Assembly: GCA_035699705.1 (NCBI GenBank)
Contig: DASSPI010000145.1
Coordinates: 1 to 7,208 of the forward strand
From: CANKHA01 sp035699705
GTDB lineage: Bacteria > Pseudomonadota > Alphaproteobacteria > Rhizobiales > Xanthobacteraceae
Direction of reading: 5' to 3'
Length of the DNA: 7,208 nt
The position numbers and the translations under genes were made by a program. Shown piece after piece: positions 1 to 6,298 of the stretch; within the stretch, counting starts at the first letter, position 1; each line of letters opens with the position of its first letter. The notes beneath the pieces were generated by a model. It was not told the DNA's origin, did no database searches, and worked only from the letters and a program-made list of their open reading frames with translations.

Positions 1-281
1 TGATCAGGTCCTTCAAGGACAGGGCCACGCAAGCGGTTTTCAAAGGGGAGAACCCCGGTGGCATCTACAGCGGCATGCTGAAAGTGGCCCGTCGGAAGCT
101 TGCGATGGTGGATGCCGCCGTGAAGCTGAACGATTTGAAATCGCCTCCGGGAAACAATCTTCACGAGTTAACCGATGACCGCGCCGGTCAACATTCCATT
201 CGGGTAAACGATCAATACCGCGTTTGCTTTGTGTGGAGCGATGACGGCGTAACCGACGTGGAGATTACGGACTATCACTAA
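1..281 (+). CDS. higB: HigB-like RelE/ParE-family type II toxin (start codon cut by window edge)
   Basis: This is probably the toxin of a type II toxin-antitoxin pair; HigB proteins of the RelE/ParE fold are mRNA-cleaving enzymes in the cytoplasm that act with the ribosome. The reading frame is open from base 3 (IRSFKDRATQAVF...) and the window begins with TG immediately before it, so the start codon is NTG with its first base just outside, giving a full protein of about 93 residues, the usual family length. A shorter start at the internal ATG at 75 would remove the first strand and helix and is unlikely. The C-terminal segment HSIRVNDQYRVCFVW...VEITDYH is the family signature, with the basic and aromatic residues expected of the active face. 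higA follows 50 bases later on the same strand. A hand count gives 94 G+C in bases 121-300 (52%), well below the neighbouring lexA, which hints at later acquisition. The promoter lies outside the window. Confidence 0.88.
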   Translation, partial: IRSFKDRATQAVFKGENPGGIYSGMLKVARRKLAMVDAAVKLNDLKSPPGNNLHELTDDRAGQHSIRVNDQYRVCFVWSDDGVTDVEITDYH

Positions 282-321
282 GGTCAGACGAGCCACCGCC
301 AATGCAGTGGCCAGAACAAAT

Positions 322-325
322 GGAG
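322..325 (+). promoter_or_regulatory. Ribosome binding site deciding the higA start
   Basis: GGAG lies 6 bases before the ATG at 332. In-frame ATGs at 302 and 320 have no comparable purine-rich site at proper spacing, so 332 is preferred. The resulting N-terminus MAKKLPPLHPGE also fits the usual short start of HigA proteins, just before the conserved HPGE motif. Confidence 0.6.
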
Positions 326-331
326 TCGCAC

Positions 332-631
332 ATGGCTAAGAAGCTGCCTCCGCTGCATCCCGGCGAAGTGCTGCGCGAGGAATTCCTAGTGCCGCTCGGT
401 ATCTCGCCCGGGAAGCTCGCCAAGGTGATGGATGTGCCGCGCACTCGCGTTGAGCGCATTGCCAACGAGCAAACCGATATCACCGCAACCTCCGCGCTGC
501 TGCTTGGCAAGGCGCTCAACACCACCCCGCAGTTCTGGCTTAACCTTCAGAACAGCTATGACGTCGCGATGGCTACCAAGGCTATTGGCAAGAAGATCGA
601 GCGCATCGAACCTGTTCGGGCCATTGCGTGA
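332..631 (+). CDS. higA: HigA-like XRE-family antitoxin / transcriptional repressor
   Basis: This is the antitoxin partner of the upstream HigB. HigA proteins bind and neutralise the toxin and, through a helix-turn-helix, repress their own operon. From the ATG at 332 the protein has 99 residues. It opens with the family motif HPGEVLREEFLVPLGIS (about residues 8-24), followed by an XRE-type helix-turn-helix: LAKVMDVPRTRVERIANEQTDIT, about residues 28-50. The typical HigA segment LGKALNTTPQFWLNLQNSYDVAMA follows at about 56-79, then a short charged tail. The order toxin first, antitoxin second is characteristic of higBA modules and the reverse of most type II systems. The frame could be extended to an ATG at 302, but the ribosome binding site favours 332. 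The 50-base gap from higB contains only a weak 5-bp inverted repeat (GCCAC 292-296 / GTGGC 307-311). The gene converges on lexA. Confidence 0.9.
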   Translation: MAKKLPPLHPGEVLREEFLVPLGISPGKLAKVMDVPRTRVERIANEQTDITATSALLLGKALNTTPQFWLNLQNSYDVAMATKAIGKKIERIEPVRAIA

Positions 632-672
632 CCGAGTGCCGTAGCGCCGGGGATTCCGGCCATCTCACCGAA

Positions 673-687
673 GGACGCACTGCGTCC
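673..687. repeat. Small inverted repeat (6-bp stem, 3-base loop)
   Basis: GGACGC (673-678) and GCGTCC (682-687) are perfect complements around a 3-base loop. The hairpin sits in the gene-free space between higA and lexA, 8 bases from the larger palindrome at 696-718. The two may form one folded unit or a compound terminator between the converging genes. There is no T-run next to it, so it is not a classical terminator by itself. Confidence 0.4.
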
Positions 688-695
688 GAATCGAA

Positions 696-718
696 ATGGC
701 CGGGACGAGCCCGGCCAT
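696..718 (-). terminator. 9-bp perfect stem-loop downstream of lexA, likely terminator or dispersed palindrome
   Basis: ATGGCCGGG (696-704) pairs perfectly with CCCGGCCAT (710-718) around the loop ACGAG. Read on the minus strand it begins 18 bases past the lexA stop codon, and the stem is followed by TTCGATT, a short T-rich run, so it could end lexA transcription. On the plus strand no T-run follows, so it is less convincing for higA. A partial extra copy of one arm, CCGGCCAT, occurs at 656-663 and could pair alternatively. From memory, GC-rich palindromes of this ATGGCCGGG/CCCGGCCAT type are frequent between genes in Bradyrhizobium-like genomes, so it may equally be a member of a dispersed repeat family; this was not searched. 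Confidence 0.5.
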
Positions 719-736
719 GAACGGAATGCAAAACGA

Positions 737-1450
737 TCAGTACTTCCGGAACAGGCCGACCAGCTTGCCCTGGATGCGCACCCGGTTGGGCGGAAGGATG
801 CGGACCTCATAGGCGGTGTTGGCCGGCTCGAGCGCGATCGAAGCGCCGCGGCGGCGGAAGCGCTTCAGCGTCGCTTCCTCGTCGTCGATCAGCGCCACGA
901 CAATGTCGCCGGTGTCGGCGGCGTCGCTGCGTTTGATCAGCGCCGTGTCGCCGTCGAGGATGCCGGCCTCGATCATGGAATCGCCGCGCACTTCGAGGGC
1001 GAAATGCTCGCCGGAAGTCAGCAGGTCCGGCGGCATGTTGATGGTGTGGGTGCGGGTCTGGATCGCCTCGATCGGCGTGCCGGCGGCGATCCGTCCCATG
1101 ACGGGAACGGCGACGGGCCGGCCGCTGCCGTCGTCATCGGCTGCCAGTTGCCGCACGCGGCCAAGATCGCCTTCGATGACGCTCGGGGTGAAACCGCGCC
1201 GGCCGTTGCCGCCGCCTCCCATGCCGTGGGCGACGCTGTCGGGCAGCTTGATGACCTCGATGGCGCGGGCACGGTTCGGCAGCCGGCGGATGAAGCCGCG
1301 CTCCTCCAGCGCCGTGATCAGCCGGTGGATGCCGGACTTGGACCGCAAGTCCAGAGCGTCCTTCATCTCGTCGAAGGAGGGCGGCACCCCGGCCTCCTTG
1401 AGGCGCTCATGGATGAAGCGGAGGAGTTCGAATTGTTTGCGCGTCAGCAT
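737..1450 (-). CDS. lexA: LexA SOS repressor / self-cleaving serine peptidase
   Basis: LexA represses DNA-damage genes and, when RecA filaments form, cuts itself to relieve repression. The 237-residue protein starts MLTRKQFELLRFI at the ATG at 1450, with purine-rich GGGAGAAGAG upstream as ribosome binding site. Residues 1-67 form the winged helix-turn-helix, with the recognition region around SFDEMKDALDLRSKSGIHRLITALEERGFI (25-54). A linker rich in Gly and Asp spans about 70-111. The peptidase domain follows with the Ala123-Gly124 cleavage bond (GRIAAGTP), catalytic Ser158 (RGDSM) and Lys196 (EATLKRF), all intact. The length is above the roughly 200 residues of E. coli LexA because of the longer linker, as is usual in alphaproteobacteria. 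It lies downstream of moeA on the same strand but has its own promoter and an SOS box, which implies autoregulation. Confidence 0.97.
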   Translation of the reverse strand: MLTRKQFELLRFIHERLKEAGVPPSFDEMKDALDLRSKSGIHRLITALEERGFIRRLPNRARAIEVIKLPDSVAHGMGGGGNGRRGFTPSVIEGDLGRVRQLAADDDGSGRPVAVPVMGRIAAGTPIEAIQTRTHTINMPPDLLTSGEHFALEVRGDSMIEAGILDGDTALIKRSDAADTGDIVVALIDDEEATLKRFRRRGASIALEPANTAYEVRILPPNRVRIQGKLVGLFRKY

Positions 1451-1513
1451 CGCTAGCTCTTCTCCCGGAAAGGCTCAAAACTCGGGACAGGGTCAGAAAC
1501 AAAGCATGAACAT

Positions 1514-1542
1514 ACCCTATCTGTTCGATATGTGTTCCGCAA
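1514..1542 (-). promoter_or_regulatory. Candidate lexA promoter
   Basis: On the minus strand TTGCGG (1542-1537) can serve as a -35 element and TAGGGT (1519-1514) as a -10 element, with 17 bases between them, which is ideal spacing for the housekeeping sigma factor. The -10 match is modest (3 of 6). The SOS box at 1523-1537 lies between the two elements and touches the -35, where bound LexA would block RNA polymerase. This arrangement supports the assignment. A transcript would begin near 1507, leaving a leader of roughly 55-60 bases. Confidence 0.55.
1523..1537. promoter_or_regulatory. LexA-binding SOS box, GTTC-N7-GTTC
   Basis: GTTC at 1523-1526 and GTTC at 1534-1537 are separated by exactly 7 bases (GATATGT). 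This direct repeat is the established alphaproteobacterial LexA operator, unlike the CTGT-N8-ACAG palindrome of enterobacteria. It lies 73 bases upstream of the lexA start codon and inside the candidate promoter, so it most likely mediates lexA autoregulation. A third half-site in opposite orientation, GAAC at 1508-1511, lies 11 bases away. Confidence 0.9.
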
Positions 1543-1576
1543 CCCTTTAATTTGGGATGAAGAATGCGGCGAGCCA

Positions 1577-2788
1577 CTAAAACCGGAGCTTAACGATGGG
1601 GCATTCGCTACCGGACAAAAGCGCAGGGGCATTGGCTTCCCGAATCAGCAGGCAGTCGGCCTTGGCCAGTGCGGCCATCATCGATGAGTCCTGCACCGGC
1701 AGGGGTGTCGCCACCGGCTTTCCTTTCGGGCCGGGGCGAAGCGTGGCCCGCAGGAAATCCATGCGCTCGTCATTGGCCGGCAGGTCGCCGCCCAGCACGG
1801 CCGATTCGGAAGCGGCCGACAGATCCGTACGTCCCGACAGGCGCCGGATGAGCGGGACGAGAAACAGCAAGGCGCAGACATAGGACGAGACCGGGTTGCC
1901 GGGCACGCCCAGCACATGCATGTCGCCGAGCCGTCCATGCATCACCGGACGGCCGGGTCGCAGCGCGACTTTCCAGAAGGAGAGGGCGAGGCCTTCCGCG
2001 GCAAGGCTCTGCTGCACCAGATCATGGTCGCCGACCGATGCGCCTCCCGCCGTCACCAGGATATCGGCGCCGAGCTCGCGCGCGCGTCGCACGGCGCCCG
2101 CGATGGCATCCAGGCGGTCGGGCGCAATGCCGAGATCGATGGCCGATGCGCCTTCCTGCCGCGCCAATGCGCTGAGGGCGAAGCCGTTGGAATAGACGAC
2201 CTGGCCGGGCTTCAGCTCGGATCCCGGCCATTGCAGCTCATCGCCGGTGCCCAGCACGGCGACCTTCGGCACGCGATGCAGCGGCACGGCCGGATGATTC
2301 ATCGCCGCCGCCAGCATCAGGTCGCGGGCGGTCAGGCGGCGGCCTTTCGGCAGCAGCACGTCGCCTTGCTTGAAGTCGAGCCCGCGGAGGCGGACGTTCT
2401 TTCCGCGCGCAACGGAGGCGTTGATCACCACCACATCGTCCTGCCGCGTGGTGTTTTCCTGAATGACCACGGTATCGGCGCCGGCCGGCAGAACGCCGCC
2501 GGTGAAGATACGCGCCGCTTCGCCCGCCGCAACCGGCGCGGCAAAGGGATGTCCGGCCGCCACCTCGCCGATGACCTTCAACCGCGCGGGAATGCTGGCC
2601 ACGTCATCGGCGCGCACCGCATAGCCGTCCATCGCGGATACATCGGCGGGCGGCTGGGTGATGCGGGCCGCCACATCGGCGGCAAGCACGCGCCCGGCGG
2701 CTTGCGCGAGCGGAACGTCCTCCGCCGGCAATGGCGCTGCGTCTTGCAGGATCCGCGAAAGCGCTTCCGCCACCGGCAGCAAAGCCAC
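1577..2788 (-). CDS. moeA: Molybdopterin molybdenumtransferase MoeA
   Basis: MoeA inserts molybdate into adenylylated molybdopterin, the final step of basic molybdenum cofactor synthesis, in the cytoplasm. The 403-residue protein has the usual family length. Visible motifs in order are PPADVSAMDGYAVRA (47-60, containing the conserved Asp54), IFTGGVLPAGADTVV (94-108), GTGDEL (180-185), TAGGASVGDHDLV (246-258, the MoCF-type binding loop) and GVPGNPVSSYV (294-304). The C-terminal beta-barrel domain closes the protein (IVKLRF). The start is a GTG; it is supported by AAGGAG (2800-2795) with 6 bases of spacing, which overlaps the moaC stop. Only 3 bases separate it from moaC, so the two are probably translationally coupled. 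Some species carry separate paralogues for different cofactors; nothing here distinguishes such a role. Confidence 0.96.
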   Translation of the reverse strand: MALLPVAEALSRILQDAAPLPAEDVPLAQAAGRVLAADVAARITQPPADVSAMDGYAVRADDVASIPARLKVIGEVAAGHPFAAPVAAGEAARIFTGGVLPAGADTVVIQENTTRQDDVVVINASVARGKNVRLRGLDFKQGDVLLPKGRRLTARDLMLAAAMNHPAVPLHRVPKVAVLGTGDELQWPGSELKPGQVVYSNGFALSALARQEGASAIDLGIAPDRLDAIAGAVRRARELGADILVTAGGASVGDHDLVQQSLAAEGLALSFWKVALRPGRPVMHGRLGDMHVLGVPGNPVSSYVCALLFLVPLIRRLSGRTDLSAASESAVLGGDLPANDERMDFLRATLRPGPKGKPVATPLPVQDSSMMAALAKADCLLIREANAPALLSGSECPIVKLRF

Positions 2789-2791
2789 GGC

Positions 2792-3280
2792 TCACTCCTT
2801 CGCGCGATAGTGGCCGGATTTCCCGCCGCGCTTCTCGACCAGGTGGATCGCCTCGATGGTCATGCCGCGTTCCACCGCCTTGACCATGTCATAGATCGTC
2901 AGGCAGGCGACCGACACCGCCGTCAGCGCTTCCATCTCCACGCCGGTCTGGCCGGTGACCTTGACCGTGGCGCGCACGATCAGGCCGGGCAGTTTGTGGT
3001 CGGGCGTTATCTCGACCTCGACTTTGGTGATCGGCAGCGGGTGGCAAAGCGGAATGAGTTGATGGGTCTTCTTTGCCGCCATGATCCCGGCGATGCGGCC
3101 GGCGCCCAGCACGTCGCCTTTCTTGGCATCGCCGCTGAGCACGAGGTCGAGGGTTTTGGCCGTCATGATCACACGGCCTTCGGCGGTCGCGACCCGTTCG
3201 GTGGAGTCTTTGTCCGAGACATCGACCATGCGCGCCTCGCCGCTGCTGTCGAGATGCGTGAGCTTGCCCTCGCGCGCCAT
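2792..3280 (-). CDS. moaC: Cyclic pyranopterin monophosphate synthase MoaC
   Basis: MoaC, working after the radical-SAM enzyme MoaA, converts the cyclised GTP intermediate to cyclic pyranopterin monophosphate in the first stage of molybdenum cofactor synthesis. The 162-residue protein matches the family length. Signature segments are ARMVDVSDKDSTERVATAEG (16-35), KKTHQLIPLCHPLPI (70-84), TGVEMEALTAVSVACLTIYDMVKAVE (112-137) and the C-terminal GGKSGHYR. Asp131 and Lys134 correspond to the catalytic Asp128 and Lys131 of E. coli. The ATG lies 2 bases after the trpC stop codon, with GAGG (3289-3286) at the end of trpC as ribosome binding site. moaA itself is not in the window. Confidence 0.97.
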   Translation of the reverse strand: MAREGKLTHLDSSGEARMVDVSDKDSTERVATAEGRVIMTAKTLDLVLSGDAKKGDVLGAGRIAGIMAAKKTHQLIPLCHPLPITKVEVEITPDHKLPGLIVRATVKVTGQTGVEMEALTAVSVACLTIYDMVKAVERGMTIEAIHLVEKRGGKSGHYRAKE

Positions 3281-3282
3281 CG

Positions 3283-4092
3283 TTACCTCGCAGCCGCTAC
3301 GTCGCGGCGAAGCAGCGCCTTGGTTGCCGCTTCCACATCGGGCTGCCGCATCAGGCTCTCGCCCACCAGGAAGGCCGCGATGCCCACTTGCCGCAGCCGC
3401 GCCAGATCGGCCGGACCAAACAGCCCGCTCTCGCCCACCGCAATGCGGTCCTTCGGCAGCATCGGCGCAAGCCGCTCGCTCACCGCAAGCGTCGTTTCGA
3501 ATGTTTTCAGGTCGCGGTTATTGATGCCGATCAGGCGGGATTTCAGCTTCAGTGCGCGCGCGAGCTCGTCTTCGTCGTGCACTTCCAGCAGCACGTCCAT
3601 GCCATGGGCGCAGGCGACGTTCTCCAGCTCTTTCGCTGTCACGTCGTCCACCGCCGCCATGATGATCAGGATACAGTCGGCGCCCCAGGCGCGCGCCTCC
3701 ACCACCTGATAGGGGTCATACATGAAATCCTTGCGCAGCACCGGGAGCGACGTGGCCGCACGCGCCGCGTTGAGGAAATCGGGGCGGCCCTGAAACGACG
3801 GCGCATCGGTGAGGACCGAGAGACAGGCCGCCCCGCCTGCCGCATAGGCGCGCGCGAGCGACGGCGGATCGAAATCGGCGCGGATCAGTCCCTTGGACGG
3901 ACTCGCCTTCTTGATCTCCGCGATCAGCGCATAGTCGCCGGCCGCGAGCTTGCGCTCGATCGCGTGCAGGAAGCCGCGGGGAGCGGAGACGGCGCGCGCT
4001 TCCGCCTCGATCGTGCCAAGCGGTCGCCGGCGCTTGGCGGCGTCGATCTCCTTGCGCTTGTAAGCCTCGATCTGGGTGAGGATGTCCGTCAT
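3283..4092 (-). CDS. trpC: Indole-3-glycerol phosphate synthase TrpC
   Basis: TrpC decarboxylates and closes the ring of carboxyphenylamino-deoxyribulose phosphate to give indole-3-glycerol phosphate in tryptophan synthesis. The 269-residue protein is a stand-alone TIM barrel with no fused TrpF domain. Catalytic residues, matched to the Sulfolobus enzyme, are present: Glu59 and Lys61 (IAEIKKASPSKG, 57-68), Lys121 (LRKDF), Glu170 (LLEVH), Asn191 (GINNRDL) and Glu221 (VGESG). The ATG lies 3 bases after the trpD stop (TGATCCATG), and no good ribosome binding site precedes it, so translation probably depends on coupling with trpD. The moaC start lies 2 bases after its stop. trpF, trpB and trpA are not in the window, in line with a split trp pathway. 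Confidence 0.97.
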   Translation of the reverse strand: MTDILTQIEAYKRKEIDAAKRRRPLGTIEAEARAVSAPRGFLHAIERKLAAGDYALIAEIKKASPSKGLIRADFDPPSLARAYAAGGAACLSVLTDAPSFQGRPDFLNAARAATSLPVLRKDFMYDPYQVVEARAWGADCILIIMAAVDDVTAKELENVACAHGMDVLLEVHDEDELARALKLKSRLIGINNRDLKTFETTLAVSERLAPMLPKDRIAVGESGLFGPADLARLRQVGIAAFLVGESLMRQPDVEAATKALLRRDVAAAR

Positions 4093-4095
4093 GGA

Positions 4096-5112
<1,017 letters not shown>

Positions 5113-5122
5113 GGCCGTCCCC

Positions 5123-5746
5123 TCAACTTGCCCGCTTGCGCGCCGCGTTCTTGCCGCGTCCTTGCTTCGTATTCCAGTCGGCGGCGAGCTCGAGAAAATT
5201 CCGCAAGATCAGATGACCGTGTTCCGAGGCGATGCTCTCGGGATGGAACTGCACGCCGTGCACCGGAAGCTTGCTATGTGCCAGCCCCATCACCAGCCCG
5301 TCATCGGTTTCCGCGGTGACGGAAAGCTCCTGCGGCAGGTTTTTGCGGTCTACGACCAGCGAGTGATAGCGCGTCGCCTTGAACGGTCCGTTGATGCCGC
5401 GAAATACGCTTTGGCCCTTGTGCTTCACCTCGGACACTTTGCCATGCACCGGCACCGGCGCGCGCACTACCTCGCCGCCGAAAACCTGACCGATGGCCTG
5501 ATGGCCGAGGCACACGCCGAAGATCGGAATAGTGGGCGCGGCCTGCTTGATCAGATCGAGACAGATGCCGGCATCGTTGGGCGTGCAGGGGCCGGGCGAC
5601 AGCACGATCGCCTCCGGGTCGGCGGCAAGCACATCCTTCACCGTGATCTTGTCGTTGCGATGCACAGCCACGTCCGCCCCCAGCCCGCCCAGGTAATGGA
5701 ACAGGTTGAAGGTAAAGCTGTCGTAATTGTCGATCAGCAGGATCAT
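5123..5746 (-). CDS. trpG: Anthranilate synthase component II, glutamine amidotransferase subunit
   Basis: TrpG releases ammonia from glutamine and channels it to TrpE to make anthranilate from chorismate. The 207-residue protein is a class I glutamine amidotransferase, beginning MILLIDNYDSFTFNL. The catalytic triad is visible: nucleophile Cys79 (GVCLGHQ), His168 and Glu170 (VQFHPES). The oxyanion-loop segment LSPGPCTPNDAG lies at 49-60, and PVHGK (99-103) is also conserved. The last 15 residues form a basic tail (KQGRGKNAARKRAS) beyond the usual end of the fold. The same subunit serves para-aminobenzoate synthesis as PabA in some bacteria; the trp context favours TrpG, but dual use is possible. 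The ATG at 5746 lacks a clear ribosome binding site. Many rhizobia carry a fused trpE(G); here the subunits are separate genes with the cupin gene between them. Confidence 0.96.
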   Translation of the reverse strand: MILLIDNYDSFTFNLFHYLGGLGADVAVHRNDKITVKDVLAADPEAIVLSPGPCTPNDAGICLDLIKQAAPTIPIFGVCLGHQAIGQVFGGEVVRAPVPVHGKVSEVKHKGQSVFRGINGPFKATRYHSLVVDRKNLPQELSVTAETDDGLVMGLAHSKLPVHGVQFHPESIASEHGHLILRNFLELAADWNTKQGRGKNAARKRAS

Positions 5747-5773
5747 GGGCAGCCGTTTTGTTGCGTGCTCAAG

Positions 5774-5803
5774 GTCTTAGACGCCAACCCCTCAGAGGGT
5801 CAA
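5774..5803 (-). promoter_or_regulatory. Candidate internal promoter before trpG
   Basis: On the minus strand TTGACC (5803-5798) matches the -35 consensus at 5 of 6 positions. TAAGAC (5779-5774), 18 bases further on, is a weak -10 (3 of 6). A transcript would start near 5767, about 20 bases before the trpG start codon. The gap between the cupin gene and trpG, 81 bases, is the only large one in the cluster, so extra control here is plausible. The gap contains no ATG on the minus strand and no run of Trp codons, so no attenuator leader peptide is visible. The evidence is pattern only. Confidence 0.3.
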
Positions 5804-5804
5804 G

Positions 5805-5817
5805 GCGGCTTCGCCGC
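5805..5817 (-). repeat. Short GC hairpin between the cupin gene and trpG
   Basis: GCGGC and GCCGC pair perfectly around a 3-base loop, 11 bases after the cupin stop codon. A second weaker stem, CCCT/AGGG at 5789-5799, follows on the minus strand. No T-run follows either stem, so a rho-independent terminator is not supported. They could stabilise the upstream mRNA end or weaken read-through into trpG. Confidence 0.3.
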
Positions 5818-5827
5818 AGCCGGAGCC

Positions 5828-6295
5828 TCATGCTTTATGGATCGGATCGATCCATCTTACCTCTTCCGGCTGCTCGGCCGCCGCGATGTCGAGATTCACC
5901 ACGACCGCTTCGTTGTCGCTGCGCACCAGCACGCATTCCAGCGGCTCGCCGGTGCTCGCATTGATCTCCTGATGCGGCACATAAGGCGGCACGAAGATAA
6001 AATCGCCGGGTCCGGCCTCGGCGGTGAATTCCAGCCGCTCGCCCCAACGCATGCGGGCCCTGCCGCGCACGATATAGATCACGCTCTCCAGCTCGCCGTG
6101 ATGATGCGCTCCGGTTTTGGCATTCGGCTCGATCGCGACCGTGCCGGCCCACAGCTTTTGCGCGCCCGCACGGGCAAAATTGATCGCCGCCTTGCGATCC
6201 ATACCCGGCGTTTGCGCGGTATTGGGGTCGAGCGAATGAGCCGGGATCACCCGGACGCCATCATGCTTCCATTTGGACGCGTGATCCTGCGCCAT
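5828..6295 (-). CDS. Small single-domain cupin protein within the trp cluster, function unknown
   Basis: This 155-residue protein is a single RmlC-like cupin; its substrate cannot be told from the sequence. Cupin motif 1 is clear at about 62-78 (GAHHHGELESVIYIVRG), with metal ligands His64, His66 and Glu70. Motif 2 follows at about 97-112 (GDFIFVPPYVPHQEIN), with the fourth ligand His108. All four ligands are intact, so it probably binds a divalent metal and may be an enzyme (dioxygenase, isomerase or similar) or a sensor. There is no signal peptide, membrane segment or DNA-binding domain. The ATG lies 3 bases after the trpE stop (TAGCGGATG) and lacks a strong ribosome binding site, so it is probably translationally coupled to trpE. 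It does not obviously resemble 3-hydroxyanthranilate dioxygenase beyond the fold. Placement between the two anthranilate synthase subunit genes suggests, but does not prove, a link to chorismate or anthranilate metabolism. Confidence 0.85.
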   Translation of the reverse strand: MAQDHASKWKHDGVRVIPAHSLDPNTAQTPGMDRKAAINFARAGAQKLWAGTVAIEPNAKTGAHHHGELESVIYIVRGRARMRWGERLEFTAEAGPGDFIFVPPYVPHQEINASTGEPLECVLVRSDNEAVVVNLDIAAAEQPEEVRWIDPIHKA

Positions 6296-6298
6296 CCG

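Noticed and set aside
302..331. Upstream ATGs at 302 and 320 as the higA start
   Set aside because: Neither has a good ribosome binding site, while 332 has GGAG 6 bases upstream and gives the usual HigA N-terminus.
265..525. Minus-strand frame of 86 codons opposite higB and higA
   Set aside because: It overlaps the well-supported higA, is Ser-rich, and has no recognisable motif.
816..1550. Two long plus-strand frames opposite lexA (816-1550 and 1004-1456)
   Set aside because: lexA on the minus strand has its cleavage site and both catalytic residues intact, with promoter and SOS box. The opposite frames have Ser/Arg-rich or low-complexity translations and one runs through the lexA operator.
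1916..3709. A 597-codon open frame on the plus strand
   Set aside because: It lies antisense to moeA, moaC and part of trpC, all of which have complete family motifs. Its translation is rich in Arg, His and Gly with low complexity, typical of the mirror frame of GC-rich genes.
5747..5827. A trp attenuator with a Trp-rich leader peptide before trpG
   Set aside because: The gap has no minus-strand ATG, only one TGG triplet, and no terminator with a T-run, so leader-peptide attenuation is not supported here. It would more likely lie before trpE, outside the window.
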